Shown piece by piece: positions 5,815 through 5,837 of a DNA stretch of 5,837 bases. A model generated the notes under the pieces. The model was given only the letters and a program-made list of their open reading frames with translations, searched no databases and was not told the DNA's origin. This DNA is from Bacteroidales bacterium (GTDB lineage Bacteria; Bacteroidota; Bacteroidia; Bacteroidales; UBA4181). How positions within the stretch are numbered: the stretch's first letter is position 1; every line of letters starts with the position of its first letter. Location of the stretch: positions 1 to 5,837 of the forward strand of contig JAISKR010000138.1 of the NCBI GenBank assembly GCA_031260845.1. The letters are read 5' to 3'. The position numbers and the translations under genes were made by a program.

Positions 5815-5837
5815 AAAAAAGCAATGTATAACCATGT

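Overview
The window looks like chromosomal DNA of a Bacteroidota member, most likely Bacteroidales. The evidence is the Bacteroidota-type helix-hairpin-helix/outer-membrane barrel protein, two promoter candidates fitting the TAnnTTTG consensus of that phylum, starts without clear Shine-Dalgarno sequences, and repeat types I associate with the group. The species cannot be named. Every gene I can support is on the minus strand, so the region reads from high to low coordinates.

Layout in transcription order. The far end (about 5744-5837) holds a degenerate 9-bp repeat and no intact gene. Next is the 3' remnant (5156-5743) of a Schlafen/AlbA-type ATP-binding, winged-helix regulator. It has lost its N-terminal DNA-binding domain and most of its ATPase-like domain, and an in-frame TGA ends the reading frame upstream. 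Its stop overlaps by four bases (ATGA) the start of a polytopic O-antigen ligase/polymerase-type protein (3903-5159). That gene carries a GC-rich palindromic repeat translated in frame. Its 3' end runs into degenerate 10-11-bp tandem repeats that fill the short gap to the next gene, a secreted 686-residue helix-hairpin-helix protein with a probable outer-membrane beta-barrel (1807-3867). After an 86-bp gap containing a good promoter candidate comes a solitary CheR-type methyltransferase (866-1720). A 122-bp gap then holds a striking 38-bp nested palindrome and a weaker promoter candidate. The last gene, cut by the window edge, is the membrane-anchor half of an LTA-synthase-like alkaline-phosphatase-superfamily transferase (1-743).

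How they may work together: three of the five genes belong to the envelope (glycan ligase/polymerase, outer-membrane barrel, LTA-synthase-like head-group transferase). CheR is a cytoplasmic signalling enzyme with no kinase, receptor or CheB beside it. I see no defence locus, CRISPR array, tRNA, rRNA or transposase, and no convincing new multi-gene system. The unusual content is the four different repeat types and the broken regulator. Both strands were considered; the plus-strand open frames are shadows of the minus-strand genes.
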